Positions 16,978 to 26,750 of a stretch of 64,000 nucleotides of DNA are shown here, piece by piece. Position numbers and translations under genes: made by a program. The notes beneath the pieces are model-generated. The model was given only the letters and a program-made list of their open reading frames with translations. It made no database searches and was not told the DNA's origin. Position 1 is the stretch's first letter. Each line of letters opens with the position of its first letter. Source of the DNA: JAAXVQ01 sp964604705 (GTDB taxonomy: Bacteria; Oederibacteriota; JAAXVQ01); contig CAZSAP010000003.1 in the NCBI GenBank assembly GCA_964604705.1, positions 1 through 64,000 on the forward strand, in the 5' to 3' direction.

Positions 16978-18303
16978 CTAGGCCGTCTTCTGCCAAAGCC
17001 AGCCCGAGGTTAAGCGAACCCACGCCATCCCCAGGCCCAACAACACCGCCAGATGGACACCTCGAGCGTACGCGATCAAAACATCAAAATGGTTGTGCAG
17101 TAAAAAAGCCAAACTCCCGGCGAGACAGGCAGCCAGTATGCTTCGGGTGTACCCTGGAACCAACACCACCACGCCACGGACGGGCAGTCGCAGCCAGTAC
17201 AACAACCATAGCCCAAATCCGGCCAAGCCTAAAAACCCGGTTTCAATGAGAATCTGGGCATACAGATTGTGAATATGCTTTTCGATGGCGATCCAAGCGT
17301 AATACTTTTCATCAAAATATTTTCGAATATTACGTTCGTATTCGCCGGCGCCAAAACCAATCCAAGGATGCTGGCGCGTCATCGCCCAGGCGGTCTGCAG
17401 ACAAAGCTTGCGGAAGCTTACAGAATCCTCCTGATCGGGACGCTGCATGGACTGCACACGATCGGCCACCAGCGCACCCGGACCGGGCAACACCTTAACG
17501 GCCCCCCACAAAAGGACCATGCCTAAAAATACGATGGCCAACCCTTTCCACAACCAGGCACGCGGCACAATGGTTAGATACAGCACCCCGCCCATGAGGC
17601 TGAGTCCCAACCAGGCCCCGCGACTAAACGTAAGCAACAGAGCCACGGACATAGACATTAACGCCGCTAGGGGAAACCAGCGTTCCCGCCATTGCGCACG
17701 ATAAATAATGTCCACCACAGTTATGGGAATAATGAGAATTAGATATCCGGCCAATTGGTTCGGGTGCCCAAACGTACTGTAGGCACGCATAAGATTGCCC
17801 TCGTAGAGCGTTAGAAAATCCATGCCTGCATTCATCCCGGCCTGCGGACCGGCCCAGGTTTGTACGATGCCCAAGAGCGAAACCGTCAAGCCCAACCCAA
17901 TCCAAAGGCGAAGATGATCAACCACCTCCCGCTCACGAACACACGTGTTGGCCACATACCCTGCGGCCCATATCATTTCCGCATACCGCAAAGTCTGTTT
18001 TAACACCGCCCAGGGATGAACCGCGTTAATGCTTGAAAGCACCACGGCTAAGAGAAAGGGTGCACCCCAGAGCCAATCGCTCCACACTGCAGCCCGACGA
18101 TCGCGGTGGACGATCTGGCGTGCGAACCAGCCCAAACCTAAACCCAACAGAATCCATTCATTGGAATAGATGGTGATGGTTCCGACCTGAACCGGCCAAT
18201 CGAAGGGGAGCATGAATATAAGCAGCGCAACGCTAAACGCAGACTTGCGCCAGGCTAAAAAGCTGGCTGTAACGGCCAGCGCCGGAGCTAAAAACAGTTG
18301 CAT
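16978..18303 (-). CDS. O-antigen ligase/polymerase-like membrane protein (WaaL/Wzy family)
   Basis: About 441 residues with roughly ten or more hydrophobic helices and a large periplasmic loop holding HPWIGFGAGEYERN, a typical O-antigen ligase-domain segment. This family either ligates O-antigen to lipid A-core or polymerises repeat units. Sequence alone does not separate the two. ATG 18303 starts 1 nt after the stop of the sugar-phosphate transferase gene, so the two are translationally coupled, favouring a role on the same undecaprenyl-linked glycan. Confidence 0.85.
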   Translation of the reverse strand: MQLFLAPALAVTASFLAWRKSAFSVALLIFMLPFDWPVQVGTITIYSNEWILLGLGLGWFARQIVHRDRRAAVWSDWLWGAPFLLAVVLSSINAVHPWAVLKQTLRYAEMIWAAGYVANTCVREREVVDHLRLWIGLGLTVSLLGIVQTWAGPQAGMNAGMDFLTLYEGNLMRAYSTFGHPNQLAGYLILIIPITVVDIIYRAQWRERWFPLAALMSMSVALLLTFSRGAWLGLSLMGGVLYLTIVPRAWLWKGLAIVFLGMVLLWGAVKVLPGPGALVADRVQSMQRPDQEDSVSFRKLCLQTAWAMTRQHPWIGFGAGEYERNIRKYFDEKYYAWIAIEKHIHNLYAQILIETGFLGLAGFGLWLLYWLRLPVRGVVVLVPGYTRSILAACLAGSLAFLLHNHFDVLIAYARGVHLAVLLGLGMAWVRLTSGWLWQKTA

Positions 18304-18304
18304 G

Positions 18305-19681
18305 TTAATACGCCCCCCGACCAAACAATACGGCAGGAATCGTACGCGCCAAAATCACCAAATCTAAAAGCAAAGACTGTTTTTTTATATAATACAAATC
18401 GTACTTGATGTTTTCTTCCATGGGCTTATCCCGCCCGGCCACTTGCCACAAACCGGTAACCCCGGGCTTCACCCAAAAACGATAACGATAAATGGCTTTG
18501 TACTTTTCAACGATGAACGGCATCTCGGGACGCGGCCCGACCAAGCTCATGTCGCCTTTGATGACATTGATCAACTGGGGCAATTCATCCAAACTGGTTT
18601 TGCGCAAAAACGCACCTACGCGTGTGACCCGCGGATCGCCTTTGCCGCGCGGAGTCTTGGCGTATTGCGGCGCGTCCACATGCATGGACCGAAATTTATA
18701 AATGCTGAATTTGCGCCCCAGATACCCCACCCGTTCTTGGCGGAAAAACACCGGGCCGGGCGAGGTCAACTTTATGCCCAACACAATTAAAATCCAAATG
18801 GGCGAGGTCATGACCAGGGCCGTAAGCGATATGACCTCATCCAAAATCCGTTTTGCTACTTTATACCCGCCGCTGATTTGTCCCTCGTCCAATTGCAGGA
18901 GCGCTTCGGCCACCCCTTCGCCCCCCGGTGTTTTAAGCCCGGTCAGATCAAAGGCTTCACTGACGTGGCGGTGCGGAATGCTATGCGCTTCGAGCAGTTC
19001 CGAGAGTTCCAACAGGTGATGATAATTTTTTACGGTCTCGGTGATGATCACCGCCGAGATCTTGCACTCGCGGTACGGCTGCAAAATGGCGCGCTCCACC
19101 ATGGCACGCCAGGTGGCGTCGGAACGCTTGGACCGTTCGCGCGGCAAAACCACTTCCCCGAAAATCCGGTACCCCAATTGCGGGTATTGTTCCAAAAGGC
19201 GGTGAATCGCCGTATTCTTTTTTTCCGATCCCACAATGGAGACGTGTAACTGGTTGAAGCCCCGACGGCGCATTTGCTTGAGTCCTGAATAAAACGCATA
19301 GCGCGCCACCACAACCAGAACCGAGGCCAAGATCCAGAACAAGACAATCAACACGCGCGAACGCTCGTACAATTTCAGGAAAAAGGTGAGCACCAGGGTC
19401 AGTACAAACGCATACGCCAAGCCTTTGAGGGCCTTGGCGTATTCCTCGAACATCGAAAGGTCACGCACCTCTCGGTACAAACCCTGCATGTGAAAAATCA
19501 GCACACACACACCGAGAAACAAACCAAACAACGGAAGGTAATCACTCAACGGCTGCACCTGCGTAAACATCGGCAACGGACGCCGGATGAGATACGCCAA
19601 TCCAAACGCACCGCTGAGTATAACCAAATCGCAGATCAGCAGCCCGAGTCCAAAGATGGTCTTACGCACACTGGGAATCAT
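18305..19681 (-). CDS. Undecaprenyl-phosphate sugar phosphotransferase (initiating transferase)
   Basis: 458 residues of the polyprenyl glycosylphosphotransferase (WbaP/WcaJ) class. Four to five N-terminal membrane helices (~10-130) are followed by a CoA-binding-like domain, a further helix (~285-310) and the catalytic domain. The catalytic domain shows FFRQERVGYLGRKFSIYKFRSM, split here as FFRQERVGYLG and KFSIYKFRSMHVDA, then TSLDELPQL, GDMSLVGPRPE and VKPGVTGLWQV. It transfers a sugar-1-phosphate to undecaprenyl phosphate at the inner membrane, starting a glycan. The ATG overlaps the stop of the upstream glycosyltransferase by 4 nt. Confidence 0.93.
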   Translation of the reverse strand: MIPSVRKTIFGLGLLICDLVILSGAFGLAYLIRRPLPMFTQVQPLSDYLPLFGLFLGVCVLIFHMQGLYREVRDLSMFEEYAKALKGLAYAFVLTLVLTFFLKLYERSRVLIVLFWILASVLVVVARYAFYSGLKQMRRRGFNQLHVSIVGSEKKNTAIHRLLEQYPQLGYRIFGEVVLPRERSKRSDATWRAMVERAILQPYRECKISAVIITETVKNYHHLLELSELLEAHSIPHRHVSEAFDLTGLKTPGGEGVAEALLQLDEGQISGGYKVAKRILDEVISLTALVMTSPIWILIVLGIKLTSPGPVFFRQERVGYLGRKFSIYKFRSMHVDAPQYAKTPRGKGDPRVTRVGAFLRKTSLDELPQLINVIKGDMSLVGPRPEMPFIVEKYKAIYRYRFWVKPGVTGLWQVAGRDKPMEENIKYDLYYIKKQSLLLDLVILARTIPAVLFGRGAY

Positions 19682-20856
19682 TTGCGTCTCCGCTCCACCA
19701 CACCCTGATAAAAATCATGCAGTTGATCGGCTAAAAATTTCCACGAATACCTTAGTTCAGCCGCCGTACGTGCCGCCGCTCCCATAGTTGAGCACGCTTG
19801 GGCATCCGCCGCGACGGCCCAGGCGGCATCCGCAAATGCGTCGGCGCGATCGTCGGCCAGGCGTCCGATGGGCTCCGCCTTAAACAGCGTTTCCATCTCG
19901 CCCACCGGCGAGGTAATAATCGGGCGCCCCATGGCCATGTAATCCCCTACCTTGTTGGGCCAACGTCCAATGTTGGCTTGCTTGCGCGCAAACGGCAGCA
20001 AGAACACATCCGCACAACCCAAGGTCTGCGGCAACCGATCGTAGGGTACCACCCCAAGATCAAGGATGGCCGCTCCCAAGCCCTCTTGGCGAATCCATTG
20101 CGCCACCAAGGGTGAAGGCTTGCCCGCCAACAACAAACGGGCTTCGGGGTGCGCCCGGTAAATCCGAGTGAAGGCTTGCAATACTAAATCCAAATCAAAA
20201 TGCACGAACCCCATAAACCCAAACATTTTCCAATCCGGGGAAAAACCCAGAGCCTTGCGCGCTTCCTGTTTATCCACCACGTGCAGGTGCTCGACATCGG
20301 CTCCACTGTTAAGTTTTAAAATGGTGTCAGGGTTTACACCCAGACGAATTGCCCGTTGTTTCAAGGCTTCGGAAATAACCGTCGTGGCATCGGCCAACGT
20401 GCGAAAATGCTCCTCGTACCAAGTCTCAATGGCGCCAAAGGACCAGCGCAGCAGTGGATTGTTGCGTTCCTCAATGATTCCACCGCGTCCCCACCAATCG
20501 GCCCAATCCAAGACCATGGGTACACCGCGCTTTTGGAGGGCCCGGGCCGGATGAATAACCACCGGACGTGAATCAAACGCGTGCACCAGATCGTAGGTTT
20601 CACCTTTGATCCGCTGCAACCGTTGTTGCAAATCATAAAGATCCCAGCCGGAACGCCCTATGCCCCAGAGCCAATCGGGAAATTGGACAACTCGCACTCC
20701 ATGAATATGGCTCTCTTCGATCCCGCTGCGCCGGTGTGGATGGATGGTATAAATAGTGATGTCGTGTCCGCGTTCAACCAAGTGCCGGGCAAAATGAATG
20801 CACCGAAAAAACGTCGATCGCCAAATCACATTATGGTTCAGATACAAAATCCGCAT
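19678..20856 (-). CDS. Glycosyltransferase family 4
   Basis: 392 residues with a GT-B fold. The N-terminal domain starts MRILYLNHNVIWRSTFFRCI and has a glycan-acceptor region. The C-terminal nucleotide-sugar domain shows FGFMGFVHFDLDLVLQAF, LLLAGKPSP and the end motif CADVFLLPFARKQANIGRWP with YMAMGRPII. It probably adds a hexose from a nucleotide donor to the lipid-linked intermediate made by the next gene product. It heads the three-gene minus-strand operon ending at 16978. Donor and linkage cannot be read from sequence. Confidence 0.9.
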   Translation of the reverse strand: MRILYLNHNVIWRSTFFRCIHFARHLVERGHDITIYTIHPHRRSGIEESHIHGVRVVQFPDWLWGIGRSGWDLYDLQQRLQRIKGETYDLVHAFDSRPVVIHPARALQKRGVPMVLDWADWWGRGGIIEERNNPLLRWSFGAIETWYEEHFRTLADATTVISEALKQRAIRLGVNPDTILKLNSGADVEHLHVVDKQEARKALGFSPDWKMFGFMGFVHFDLDLVLQAFTRIYRAHPEARLLLAGKPSPLVAQWIRQEGLGAAILDLGVVPYDRLPQTLGCADVFLLPFARKQANIGRWPNKVGDYMAMGRPIITSPVGEMETLFKAEPIGRLADDRADAFADAAWAVAADAQACSTMGAAARTAAELRYSWKFLADQLHDFYQGVVERRRK

Positions 20857-21043
20857 GCCAGGTCTTAAGTCCTTTCAACCACAAGGTCCGGTAGCCGTTT
20901 TCGCTTGATTTTAAAGGCTATAACAAAACTGTGCGCCCTCACCAGAGCTCGATTACTATACACCAGCAATGAGGTTTTAGCAAACGTTTCAACAGGAAGC
21001 CCACGTGTGTAACAACCCACGTACGGAGAGCCATGCAGGTTGG

Positions 21044-21796
21044 CTATCGGATGGACGGAACATCCTTTTGCTCTGAATCAATAAAGGTCAACGCCGCGAT
21101 AATATTCTCTGCGATCACGCGATGCCCCTCATCGGACGGGTGAAACGCATCGGATGGTCCCCAAGGCGTCTGCACCCGGGATTGAGCGTGGTACGCCACG
21201 TTGCGGTAAACCGTATCCAGGGGTAGAAAATACCCATTTGCGGCCTTGGCAGCCTGCAAAATCGAACTGTCAAAGGCTGTCGATTGCGAGTCACGCCATA
21301 CCCCCAAACACAGAAGCGTGGCCGCGGGGTTGCGCTGACGAATCTCGGCTAGAAACTTTTCGTATTTCTCTTTGAACTCACGGACCGGAGTAACCCCGAC
21401 ATCATTGGTTCCAAGTTCGACGACTATCACATCCACAGTCTCATCCAAGGCCGACATAAAGAGCTTCATGGTATCCGGACGCTGTACGGTTTTAATCATC
21501 GCACCGGCTTTGCCGCGTACATGTGTCTCCTCAGAGAACGCCTTCCCATATTCCCGTTGCACGCGTGCTGCAAACGTCAATTCTTTCTGGCTGGCATAAT
21601 GCCCCAAGGTCAAACTATCACCGATAAAAGCCACGGTGTGTTGCACCTGCGGTCGGGTCTTTCCGCTGCGCTCGGGGGTGGGTGTCGGTGCGGCGGCACC
21701 CGCCCACGAAGCCAGCATCATAATCGCCCCAACACCCACAGACACAGCCCACCGATGCTTGGGGGATGATTTTTTTCTATCGCATGCCTGCTTCAT
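21044..21796 (-). CDS. Secreted GDSL/SGNH hydrolase
   Basis: About 250 residues. A basic N-terminus is followed by the signal-peptide core VGVGAIMMLASWAGAAA and a short Thr/Pro stretch. SGNH motifs are present: FIGDSLTLG (catalytic Ser), ELGTNDVG (Gly and Asn of blocks II/III) and DAFHPSDEGH (Asp and His). Such enzymes are esterases or acetylhydrolases, often acting on polysaccharide acetyl groups. The site GAGGAG lies 8 nt before ATG 21796, which is why I chose it over a GTG 9 nt earlier. It follows the subtilase gene by 42 nt and may be cotranscribed. Confidence 0.9.
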   Translation of the reverse strand: MKQACDRKKSSPKHRWAVSVGVGAIMMLASWAGAAAPTPTPERSGKTRPQVQHTVAFIGDSLTLGHYASQKELTFAARVQREYGKAFSEETHVRGKAGAMIKTVQRPDTMKLFMSALDETVDVIVVELGTNDVGVTPVREFKEKYEKFLAEIRQRNPAATLLCLGVWRDSQSTAFDSSILQAAKAANGYFLPLDTVYRNVAYHAQSRVQTPWGPSDAFHPSDEGHRVIAENIIAALTFIDSEQKDVPSIR

Positions 21797-21838
21797 ATGA
21801 AACACTCCTCTTTACAGGTTTTTCCGTCTTGGACAGGT

Positions 21839-24238
21839 TTAAGGAACGTACGCACGCAAGATGGCGATCTTACCCTTGGTTCGGTGTCCGGCCGTATCCG
21901 TAATTTGATAAACATAAATGCCCACTGCCACCGGTTCGCCTTGCTCGTTTCTCAAATCCCATACCATGCGCCCAGCACCTTCGGTATTGGTCAAAGTACG
22001 CAGTTTGCGCCCTTCCAAGGTATAAATTGTAAGGCTGGCATTCGGAGTCACCCGAATGAACGACACATATTTTCGCCCATGGGCCTGTTCTTCTCTCCAC
22101 GGGTTCGGATAAACCACCACCCGGCTTAAATCGTTAGCCAACTCAAAGACCATGGTGCGTGTCGGTGTAACTGTGGCCGTAGGCATCACGGTCGGTGAAA
22201 TCGTTAAGGTTGGAGTGATGCTCGGTGTGGGTGAAATGGTCGAAGTCACCGTTTCTGTAGGCGTTATTGTAAACGTTCGGGTTATCGTTGCCGAGGCTGT
22301 GCGTGTAGGTGTGCATGTGAATGTGGGCGTACGCGTACCCGAGGCTGTCGGCGTACACGAAACCGTGGGAGTTGCAGAATACGTGGGTGTCGCGGTAAAC
22401 GTAGTGGAGGCCGTTCGTGTAGGACTGGCGGTGCCGGTGGCCGTGGCTGTCGCGGAAATCGTCAAGGTCGCAGAGGCACTTGGACTCGCGGTCGAGGTAG
22501 GACTGTGTGTCCGTGTGACCGAGGCCGTGAACGTGGGCGTGGCCGTGGGTGTGATAGTAAACGAAGGCGTGGCCGTGGGCGTGCGTGTGAACGTCGGGGT
22601 CGCTGTAAACGTGCGTGTGGCCGTGAAGGTATAGGTTGCCGTACTCAAGGGCGTGACGGTGGATGTGGGGGTACCGGTGCGCGTGGCGGTCCGTGTAAAC
22701 GTATACGTAGGTGTAAACGTAGGTGTCACGGTCATCGTCGGTGTGGGCGTTGTATACACACCGAGGGATCCGAACATATTGATGCGACCATTGCCATGGT
22801 ACACGATGGATTCACTGTCGTTGGGATGGCAGGAATTAAAAATCAAAGTACGGATATCCGAATACGTACGCGAGGGGTCCTGAAGTACGAGCATGGCGGC
22901 CAAAGCCGAGACCTGGGGAGCGGCAAAGGACGTTCCATCAATGGCAGTCCACCCGCCGGTATTGGCTGTGGACGTAACGCCGTAATCCCAATCACCCCCG
23001 CCGTACTCGGAGTAAGCACGTAGCGCACCGCCCGGGGCCACGCAATCCAGCGCACCCGGCGGATTGCTGTAATTGGAGTACTCGACGCGATAGTCCATGG
23101 AGTTGGTAGCACCCACGGAAATGGCCGTAGTGAAACACGCCGGATAAAACGCATCGGTCCCAACACCGCTGTTCATGTTCTTATTGTCATTGCCCGCCGC
23201 AGCGACAATGATCGCTCCTGCAGTGTTGGCATCGGTACAGGCATCGTAAAGTGTAACCGAATACCCATACACACCGAGACTGCAATTGATGATTCGCGCC
23301 CCACCATTAACCGCAGCCCAACGAATCCCCGCAGCCAGATCTGCAATCGTACCAGAACCCGTGGAATCTAAAACTTTTACGGGCATGATCTTGATGTGTG
23401 TGTCCCAGGCTGCGCCAGCGGTGCCTGCAGCATTGTCACACGTAGCGGCGATCATGCCGGCCACATGGGTCCCGTGCCCGCGACTGGAGGTGGCATCGTC
23501 GTCGTTGGCAGCGGCCAAGCCGGCGGTGGATGTTATGATATTGTAGACCGAAACCAGACGCGGGGATAATTCGGTATGATCGTAGTCAATTCCCGTATCC
23601 ACCACCGCCACAATGATATCGGAGCTGCCTAAAAAGACATACCCGGCATTTTTAGCCCGGTCCCCTTGGGTACGGTTGATCCACCATTGACGATTCCCAG
23701 TCGTATAGTAAGGGTCGTTGAAAGCCCCATTGGGCGTATAGGTGTTGGATACGGCCACCGCTGCATGTACGAGAAAATTAGGTTCCACACTCTCCACAAT
23801 CGGGGATTGTTTCCAGAGGGCCATCGCTTCGGGTACAGAAAGGTTGGCGGGCAGTTTAACCCTCTGCCACTTATGCAAAAACGGAGCATGCATTTTTTGG
23901 CTTCGGAAGTGCTTATGAAACGCGGTAATGGCTGACTCGCGCGTGGTGGTTGCGGCATTTACTTGCTGCCCGAAAACGCTGAGCTCGGAGACCGCAGGTG
24001 CGGCTTTGAATTTGATAAGGATTTCCTGTGCAACATAGGGGATTAGGGTATTCCCCACGGCATCCAGGGTGCGCACTTTAACCCCGGAATCGGCCAAGGC
24101 TACGCCTGCCAGGACCCAAGCCCCCAAGGCCACACTGAGGCCTAAAAAATATTTCTTCACTGCTCGTTGCACGCTGCGTACCCCCGTTTGCCAGGCTTGG
24201 GTGTAGGATGTGTGCTTCCCCCCGGGGAGTGTTCGCAC
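21839..24238 (-). CDS. Secreted subtilisin-family serine protease with Thr/Pro linker and FlgD-like C-terminus
   Basis: 799 residues. A signal peptide (core FLGLSVALGAWVLAGVALA) is followed by an inhibitor-like propeptide (~50-160) and an S8 peptidase domain with catalytic D214 (VVDTGIDYD), H255 (GHGTHVAG) and S437 (GTSFAAP). A low-complexity Thr/Pro-rich linker covers ~495-697. The last ~100 residues (VVYPNPWRE ... GIYVYQI) form a FlgD-like beta domain seen at the C-terminus of many exported proteins. An ATG at 24238 sits almost at the predicted transcription start and lacks a ribosome-binding site. A downstream GTG before KKYFLGLS is an alternative start. It probably acts outside the cell. 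Confidence 0.92.
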   Translation of the reverse strand: MRTLPGGKHTSYTQAWQTGVRSVQRAVKKYFLGLSVALGAWVLAGVALADSGVKVRTLDAVGNTLIPYVAQEILIKFKAAPAVSELSVFGQQVNAATTTRESAITAFHKHFRSQKMHAPFLHKWQRVKLPANLSVPEAMALWKQSPIVESVEPNFLVHAAVAVSNTYTPNGAFNDPYYTTGNRQWWINRTQGDRAKNAGYVFLGSSDIIVAVVDTGIDYDHTELSPRLVSVYNIITSTAGLAAANDDDATSSRGHGTHVAGMIAATCDNAAGTAGAAWDTHIKIMPVKVLDSTGSGTIADLAAGIRWAAVNGGARIINCSLGVYGYSVTLYDACTDANTAGAIIVAAAGNDNKNMNSGVGTDAFYPACFTTAISVGATNSMDYRVEYSNYSNPPGALDCVAPGGALRAYSEYGGGDWDYGVTSTANTGGWTAIDGTSFAAPQVSALAAMLVLQDPSRTYSDIRTLIFNSCHPNDSESIVYHGNGRINMFGSLGVYTTPTPTMTVTPTFTPTYTFTRTATRTGTPTSTVTPLSTATYTFTATRTFTATPTFTRTPTATPSFTITPTATPTFTASVTRTHSPTSTASPSASATLTISATATATGTASPTRTASTTFTATPTYSATPTVSCTPTASGTRTPTFTCTPTRTASATITRTFTITPTETVTSTISPTPSITPTLTISPTVMPTATVTPTRTMVFELANDLSRVVVYPNPWREEQAHGRKYVSFIRVTPNASLTIYTLEGRKLRTLTNTEGAGRMVWDLRNEQGEPVAVGIYVYQITDTAGHRTKGKIAILRAYVP
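22146..22758 (-). repeat. Thr/Pro-encoding low-complexity repeat inside the subtilase gene
   Basis: About 610 bp of degenerate short-period DNA (GTG-rich on the plus strand) encodes roughly 200 residues of alternating units such as TPTFTPT, TRTATR and TISPT. Units vary in spacing and in Thr/Ser/Ala content. The composition resembles O-glycosylated spacer segments of secreted enzymes. Such tracts often vary in length between strains. Confidence 0.85.
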
Positions 24239-24244
24239 ATACTA

Positions 24245-24273
24245 AGTGTAACGCAAAAAAGACAACCTCACAA
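24245..24273 (-). promoter_or_regulatory. Predicted promoter of the subtilase gene
   Basis: On the minus strand TTGTGA (24273-24268), a 17-nt spacer and TACACT (24250-24245) make a plausible sigma70 promoter. Transcription would begin within a few bases of ATG 24238, giving a leaderless or nearly leaderless message unless translation starts further in. Confidence 0.5.
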
Positions 24274-24302
24274 CTGCGATGTGACGATTTCGGGAGTTGA
24301 AA

Positions 24303-25055
24303 TTAGCCTGCGCCAAGCATGCGGCGGATGGTCTGCCAACGCCGGGGCCAATGACGCAAGCCGCCCCAAAAGGCGTACCACAAACAGAGCACCCCGTAGG
24401 TGAGACTGCGCTTAAAGTTGATGGATGAGGCTTCTTTGAAATATTTGGTTGGGCACGACACTTCGCCGATGGCAAACCCTTTTTGAATTACCGCAATAAG
24501 AAACTGATTATCAAAAATAAAATCGTCTGAGAAGGATTCAAAGTGGATCTGTTCCAAAACCTTGCGGTGGTAGGCGCGATACCCGGTATGATATTCGGAT
24601 AATTTCGCGCCTAAAAACACATTTTCCACCAATGTAATAAACCGGTTGCTGATGTATTTGTACAAGGGCATGCCCCCGCGCAAGGCCCCTCCACTCAAAA
24701 TGCGCGAGCCAATAACCACATCGTACACATCGTCGGCGATCAGCGAGCACATGGCCCGCAATAGCTTAGGCGTGTACTGGTAATCGGGATGCACCATGAC
24801 CACAATATCCACATTCTTTTTCAAGACCACGTTGTAACAGGTTTTTTGATTGGCACCGTAGCCACGATTTTGTTGATGAAAGTGGGTTTCAATGTTCAAG
24901 GATTGGGCCAAGCGGGCCGTGGCATCCTGACTGAAGTCGTCCACGAGGATGATCTCGTCCACCACATTTTTGGGAATTTCATCGTAGGTAGCCTTCAAGG
25001 TCTTGTCGGCATTGTAGGCCGGCAGCACCACGGCAATGCGTTTTCCGTCAATCAT
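24303..25055 (-). CDS. Glycosyltransferase family 2 (DPM1-like, no membrane anchor)
   Basis: 250 residues, GT-A fold. Visible motifs are VVLPAYNADKTL, EIILVDDFSQDAT, a DXD-like segment MVHPDYQYTP and SEYHTGYRAYHRKVL. It resembles polyprenol-phosphate sugar synthases or dolichol-phosphate mannose synthase-like enzymes lacking the C-terminal helices. AGGAG precedes the ATG. It lies 63 nt downstream of a GT-C membrane transferase gene, and the pair could make and then use a lipid-phosphate sugar. Confidence 0.9.
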   Translation of the reverse strand: MIDGKRIAVVLPAYNADKTLKATYDEIPKNVVDEIILVDDFSQDATARLAQSLNIETHFHQQNRGYGANQKTCYNVVLKKNVDIVVMVHPDYQYTPKLLRAMCSLIADDVYDVVIGSRILSGGALRGGMPLYKYISNRFITLVENVFLGAKLSEYHTGYRAYHRKVLEQIHFESFSDDFIFDNQFLIAVIQKGFAIGEVSCPTKYFKEASSINFKRSLTYGVLCLWYAFWGGLRHWPRRWQTIRRMLGAG

Positions 25056-25118
25056 AGCCTGCTCTCCTTCGCGGCGTCGTTAACCTGCTCCCCCACCAGG
25101 GTAAACACATTGAGTATA

Positions 25119-26687
25119 TCACGAAGCCTGCGCCTTTGCAGGGTAGGACGGTCTCACACGGTAGATCCAAAACCGGATGGGCGCTGCGCTCTTGGCAGGC
25201 GTAAAACATAATTCCAAACCCGCGAGAGGCGCTGCGGTAAGAGGTGTTCCGGTGGCTGAATAATAAACATAGAAATATTTTTTCCCTGGGAAGGCGGCGA
25301 TGCCTACTGGTAAATCCGCCGGTGTCTTAACATCGCGACGTGCCGCTAACGGACAATCCCGCAAATAAAAATTATAGCACCAGCCAACGCCTTGAGTGAA
25401 CAGAACTGTATCCGGAGTGGCCTGGGTACGAATGTATCCGGCCACCTCATCGATGCCGTCGTTGGCCGAGTAAAAGACACCTTCCCCTTGGGCACGACGT
25501 TCGGTCTGAGGCAAGGCCAAAAGACCCAACACAACCAGGCTGATCACGCCTCCCACACTGAGTGCCCGTCCGTGCATATTCCCCCAGTTCCAGGCACGCT
25601 GAGCCAACGAAGCCAAAACGCCGGCCACCAAGATCACGGCCATAGGCAAAATTAAAAGTATGTAACGTGCAAAGGGAAACACATTGGAGAGTATAAGCAA
25701 CGTGAGGTAACCCGCTAAAAAAATCCAGGCCCCGGTGCTAAAGGCATCAAACGTACGCCTAGGTTGGTTCGTTTCACGCCCTGCACGCATGGTCGCCCAC
25801 CAGGCGGCACCCACGGCCACCCACCATAACCAGATTTGATTAAACACCATACCCAAGGGAGCCCGCCATAAGTCAAAACGAGCGCTCCAAGCCAAAGGCG
25901 GATTTTTCGGAACCGAGGATTTTCCATTGAACACACTTAGGATCCATCCGAGGGTAGGATTGGAAAAAAACGTCAGTGCCAGCACCACCCCTACGGTGAG
26001 CGCCCACCCACGCAACAAAGCTTTGCCCGCCGCGCGCGTCTCCGGGACACGGCAGCCCCCGGGCAGACCCAGCAGCAACAGTCCAAAAAAACCAAGATAC
26101 AGCACGCCGAACTGCTTGCTGGCCAAAGCCAGTCCGAGCGCCACGCCCGCCAGAACAAAACGCTTTTCCTGAAACGCAACCCAAGCACCGAGCGCACAAA
26201 ACACCATCAGGGGATCTGTAAATGCGGCACTGGAATAAGCCACGTGCAGAGGAGAAACCGCGAGGAAAAAAACCGCCAAAAACGCGGCAAGACGACCGTA
26301 AAGGCTATGCGCGATCCGATGCACCAGAATGAGGCTACCCAGGCTGGCGAAAAAACTGGGTATGCGCGCGGTGGTTTCCGAAACACCCAAAAATAAAAAC
26401 ACGCACGCTTGGACAAACATCAACAAAGGCGGTTTATCCACCCCCGACGCCCCATTGAGCAAAATGTCTCCATGCTCGAGGATTCGCGCAGCCCACCCGG
26501 AATACAAACACTCGTCAATATGCAACCGATGTCCGCCAAAATAATGCAGCCGGAGGATCAACCCCAACCCGAACACGCTGACCAAACTCAAGGTTCCCCA
26601 AAAGCCACCGCACCAGGCCAGCGACTTTTGGAAAACCGTTGCTTTAGATATTTCCGGATGCATCACGTGAGGTTGCGGTGCCTTCAA
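25119..26687 (-). CDS. GT39/ArnT-like membrane glycosyltransferase
   Basis: About 522 residues with a dozen predicted membrane helices. The first periplasmic loop carries the acidic GT-C motif HIDECLYSGWA, followed by GVDKPPLLMFVQA. This matches the lipid-phosphate-sugar-dependent PMT/ArnT superfamily. A TTG at 26687 has GGGAG 8 nt upstream. An ATG at 26663 has no clear site, so the TTG start is preferred. It would transfer a sugar from a polyprenyl phosphate donor to a periplasmic acceptor. Confidence 0.85.
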   Translation of the reverse strand: MKAPQPHVMHPEISKATVFQKSLAWCGGFWGTLSLVSVFGLGLILRLHYFGGHRLHIDECLYSGWAARILEHGDILLNGASGVDKPPLLMFVQACVFLFLGVSETTARIPSFFASLGSLILVHRIAHSLYGRLAAFLAVFFLAVSPLHVAYSSAAFTDPLMVFCALGAWVAFQEKRFVLAGVALGLALASKQFGVLYLGFFGLLLLGLPGGCRVPETRAAGKALLRGWALTVGVVLALTFFSNPTLGWILSVFNGKSSVPKNPPLAWSARFDLWRAPLGMVFNQIWLWWVAVGAAWWATMRAGRETNQPRRTFDAFSTGAWIFLAGYLTLLILSNVFPFARYILLILPMAVILVAGVLASLAQRAWNWGNMHGRALSVGGVISLVVLGLLALPQTERRAQGEGVFYSANDGIDEVAGYIRTQATPDTVLFTQGVGWCYNFYLRDCPLAARRDVKTPADLPVGIAAFPGKKYFYVYYSATGTPLTAAPLAGLELCFTPAKSAAPIRFWIYRVRPSYPAKAQAS

Positions 26688-26750
26688 GGTGTGAACTCCC
26701 CATCTCTTGTTGCGAACGCCTAGGTTGCTTTGTACACTAGCCGCAATAGC

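Noticed and set aside
21001..21025. ACGTG/CACGT hairpin after the GDSL hydrolase gene as a terminator
   Set aside because: The stem is only five pairs with a 10-nt loop and no T-tract on the minus strand.
22152..22883. Val/Gly-rich frames on the plus strand opposite the subtilase
   Set aside because: They are antisense translations of the Thr/Pro repeat. The minus-strand subtilase with its catalytic triad explains the region.
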